Shown: positions 4,957 through 6,597 of the stretch, piece by piece
How positions within the stretch are numbered: position 1 is the first letter of the stretch
Layout: the number at the start of each line of letters is the position of its first letter
Program-made: the position numbers and the translations under genes
The notes under the pieces: generated by a model
What the model was told of the DNA's origin: nothing
The model's database searches: none
What the model saw: only the letters and a program-made list of their open reading frames with translations
Assembly: GCA_021157665.1 (NCBI GenBank)
Contig: JAGGWE010000230.1
Coordinates: 1 to 6,597, forward strand
DNA: 6,597 bases
Source: Sulfurimonas sp.
GTDB lineage: Bacteria; Campylobacterota; Campylobacteria; Campylobacterales; Sulfurimonadaceae
Reading direction: 5' to 3'

Positions 4957-5020
4957 CTATTTATTCAAGGAACATTATAGCACAAAGAAATATGGGATTA
5001 AATATTAACAGAACAAAGAA
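4957..5020 (-). other. attI recombination site (primary cassette insertion site)
   Basis: The junction AATAAATAG^TTATGA at 4957/4956 separates the platform from the first cassette. The left half, up to G4957, belongs to attI, because TTATGA is matched by the far end of cassette 1. The crossover is 267 bases from the intI start, a normal distance. Only the junction is certain. The outer limit at 5020 is an estimate, since attI sites share little sequence between integrons. Confidence 0.7.
4974..4982 (-). promoter_or_regulatory. Cassette promoter Pc (extended -10)
   Basis: Minus-strand TGCTATAAT (TATAAT at 4979-4974), with TTTAAT 17 bases upstream as a possible -35, points into the cassette array and ends 17 bases before the attI crossover. 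Transcription would start about ten bases before the first cassette. Position, direction and quality fit Pc of an integron. It is not inside intI as in class 1 integrons but inside attI. Confidence 0.72.
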
Positions 5021-5049
5021 TATATCCCTTCAAAACCATAAATATCACT

Positions 5050-5223
5050 ATAAATATGACAAAATGACATATTTCTAAAAGTTTTTATTTTTTTTCAATA
5101 ATATACTTAAATATAAAATGTCTTTTTGTAGTGAAATTTATTATTATTTGGACATTGTGTTTCGTTATTTTAAAAATAACCCATTAAAAGGACAAAATGT
5201 CCCTTAAGCTAAAGGTGTAAATT
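5050..5223 (+). promoter_or_regulatory. intI leader with palindromes and repeated GACA motifs
   Basis: This AT-rich stretch before intI has no reading frame but several ordered elements: TGACAAAATGACA at 5057-5069; GGACATTG at 5150-5157; GTTATTTT-A-AAAATAAC, perfect eight-base arms, at 5164-5180; and GGACA-AAA-TGTCC at 5190-5202, which extends with one bulge into flanking TTAA arms. GACAAAATG occurs twice. A weak -10 (TATAAA, 5112-5117) is a possible intI promoter. AAAGG at 5212-5216 is the ribosome site. The palindromes may be operators or a leader hairpin close to the start codon. No LexA box (CTG-N10-CAG) is visible. Confidence 0.45.
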
Positions 5224-6192
5224 ATGGAAGTTAAAAAGAAATTACTTGATATTGTTAGAGAAAAAATTAGAGTTAAACATTACAGTATCTCTACTGAGAG
5301 AACTTATATACATTGGATAAAATGCTATATTTTCTTTCACAATAAAAAGCATCCTATAGATATGGGAAAAGCAGAGATAGAAGAATATCTTACAAGCTTA
5401 GCAGTTAAAAATAAAGTATCACCAGCAACTCAAAATCAAGCTTTTAGTGCTGTTTTATTTTTATATAAAGAGGTGTTGGGTGTTGATATGAGTACATGGA
5501 ATATTCAAGCACTAAGAGCTCAAGAGCGAAAACATATACCTACTGTTTTGACAAAAGATGAAGTTTTTAAAATACTTGGAGGTATTAATAAAGAGTATAG
5601 TTTATTGGTCCATTTGATGTATGGTTGTGGTCTTCGTATGAGCGAGGTTTTAAATCTTAGGATTAAAGATATTGATTTTGGATTTGATAAAGTTTATGTT
5701 TGGGATAGTAAGTCTTTAAAAGATAGAACTGTGCCATTGCCCATTAAGTTAAAACAACAGTTATTATCGCAGGTTGAAGTTGTAAGTGAAATCCATAAGC
5801 AAGATTTACAAGATGGATTTGGTACAGTTTTTATCCCTTATGCGCTTGAAAAAAAATTCCCACATGCCAAGAGTGAAACTAAATGGCAATTTCTATTTCC
5901 AATGAAAAAAGTATCAAAAGACCCCAGAAGTGAAATCACAAGAAGACATCATGTTCATCCAAAAACACTAGGACGAAATATAAAACAATCATCACAAAAA
6001 GCAAACCTAAACAAACGAGTAACCTCACATATTTTTAGACATTCTTATGCTACTCATTTGCTTCAAGCAGGGATAGATTTGAGAAGTATTCAAGAATTGC
6101 TTGGTCATAAAAGTGTTGAAACTACTATGATTTACACACATGTAGTTTCTGAAATGAATAAGGCTAAAGTTATTAGTCCTTTAGATTTTTAG
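5224..6192 (+). CDS. intI: Integron integrase IntI
   Basis: This 322-aa tyrosine recombinase inserts and excises cassettes by attI x attC and attC x attC recombination. The N-terminal SAM-like DNA-binding domain covers about 1-100 and the catalytic domain 105-315. The catalytic set is complete: R138 (GCGLRMSE), K163 (DSKSLKDR), H269 and R272 (TSHIFRHSYATH), H295 (ELLGHKS) and nucleophile Y304 (MIYTHV). ALEKKFPHAKSETKWQFLFP at 207-226 is the extra IntI-specific patch that recognises the flipped-out bases of folded attC and is absent from XerC/XerD. AAAGG lies eight bases before the ATG. It is transcribed away from the cassettes, the standard layout. Nothing suggests inactivation. comM follows nine bases after the stop and may be co-transcribed. 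Confidence 0.97.
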   Translation: MEVKKKLLDIVREKIRVKHYSISTERTYIHWIKCYIFFHNKKHPIDMGKAEIEEYLTSLAVKNKVSPATQNQAFSAVLFLYKEVLGVDMSTWNIQALRAQERKHIPTVLTKDEVFKILGGINKEYSLLVHLMYGCGLRMSEVLNLRIKDIDFGFDKVYVWDSKSLKDRTVPLPIKLKQQLLSQVEVVSEIHKQDLQDGFGTVFIPYALEKKFPHAKSETKWQFLFPMKKVSKDPRSEITRRHHVHPKTLGRNIKQSSQKANLNKRVTSHIFRHSYATHLLQAGIDLRSIQELLGHKSVETTMIYTHVVSEMNKAKVISPLDF

Positions 6193-6201
6193 GATAGTGT
6201 T

Positions 6202-6597
6202 ATGAAAACCGTAAACTGTGCAACATATCAAGGGCTTGATGCTAAAATTGTTCATGTAGAATCTACTCTCACCAAAGGTTTGCCCTCTTTTTCAATTGTG
6301 GGGATGGCTTCTACTGCTATATCGGAGGCGAAAGAGCGCTCAAAGTCGGCACTTCTTAGCAATGACTTTTCTTTTCCACCTAAAAGAATTACGATAAATC
6401 TTGCTCCAAGTGATGTAAAAAAAGAGGGTTCGCAGTTTGATTTGAGTATCGCTTTGCTTATCGCACTTGATTATTTAGAGGATGATTTGAGTGAGTGGTT
6501 TGTTTTTGGTGAGCTTGGGCTTGATGGGGCTGTTAAGGAAAATATGCAGTTGTATCCTTTGATGCTTTCACTCGCAAATCAAAAGTTAGTAAAAAAA
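6202..6597 (+). CDS. comM: ComM/YifB family Mg chelatase-like ATPase, 5' part
   Basis: The first 132 codons are present; the frame is open to the window edge. The start MKTVNCATYQGLDAKIVHVE, followed by KGLPSFSIVGMASTAISEAK (25-44), PPKRITINLAPSDVKKEGSQ (59-78) and FDLSIAL (79-85), is the N-terminal ChlI-like domain of the ComM/YifB family. The AAA+ core with Walker motifs lies beyond the window. In naturally competent bacteria ComM is a hexameric helicase that extends branch migration of incoming DNA. AGGA in the intI stop region (TAGGAT) sits seven bases before the ATG, so its ribosome site overlaps the end of intI. Codons such as gcg, tcg and cgc are more frequent than in the cassettes, as expected for a resident chromosomal gene. 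Confidence 0.93.
   Translation, partial: MKTVNCATYQGLDAKIVHVESTLTKGLPSFSIVGMASTAISEAKERSKSALLSNDFSFPPKRITINLAPSDVKKEGSQFDLSIALLIALDYLEDDLSEWFVFGELGLDGAVKENMQLYPLMLSLANQKLVKK

Noticed and set aside
5224..6192. Tyrosine recombinase as a phage or XerC/XerD-type integrase
   Set aside because: The IntI-specific patch at residues 207-226 and the neighbouring attI and attC sites identify it as an integron integrase.

Overview
This window is the platform end of a chromosomal integron, very probably from a member of the Campylobacterota (Sulfurimonas/Sulfuricurvum/Arcobacter-like). The pointers are an AT-rich genome, purine-rich AGGAG ribosome sites, promoters that are mostly a good -10 box without a -35, and the style of the comM gene. 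The lineage call is inference; no rRNA or other marker gene is present.

Right side (about 4957-6597): attI and a cassette promoter face left, and the integrase gene intI faces right (5224-6192). It has all tyrosine-recombinase catalytic residues and the extra patch that separates IntI from XerC/XerD. Nine bases after intI stops, comM (YifB family, DNA uptake/branch migration) begins on the same strand and runs off the window.

Left side (1-4956): five gene cassettes in a row, all read leftwards (minus strand) and numbered here from attI. Cassette 1 (4956 to 4621) has no intact gene and carries a long 134-bp attC. Cassette 2 (4620 to 4201) encodes a 111-aa membrane protein. Cassette 3 (4200 to 3297) encodes a 52-aa protein plus a DUF4160/DUF2442 pair with its own promoter and a perfect palindrome. 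Cassette 4 (3296 to 741) is 2556 bp and holds a complete four-gene lipoprotein operon (CsgG-like, 99-aa lipoprotein, DUF4810, DUF799). Cassette 5 (740 to beyond base 1) holds yccF and a partial unknown gene.

The cassette borders come from the sequence itself. For each of the four complete cassettes, the first bases plus the preceding G (GTTATGA, GTTATCT, GTTATGC, GTTATGA) are the exact reverse complement of the R'' box at that same cassette's far end (TCATAAC, AGATAAC, GCATAAC, TCATAAC). That is what insertion of separate circular cassettes predicts.

The most notable points are the multi-gene lipoprotein-operon cassette, the gene-less first cassette next to the array promoter, the intI-comM linkage, and the palindromes in front of intI in a lineage that generally lacks LexA.
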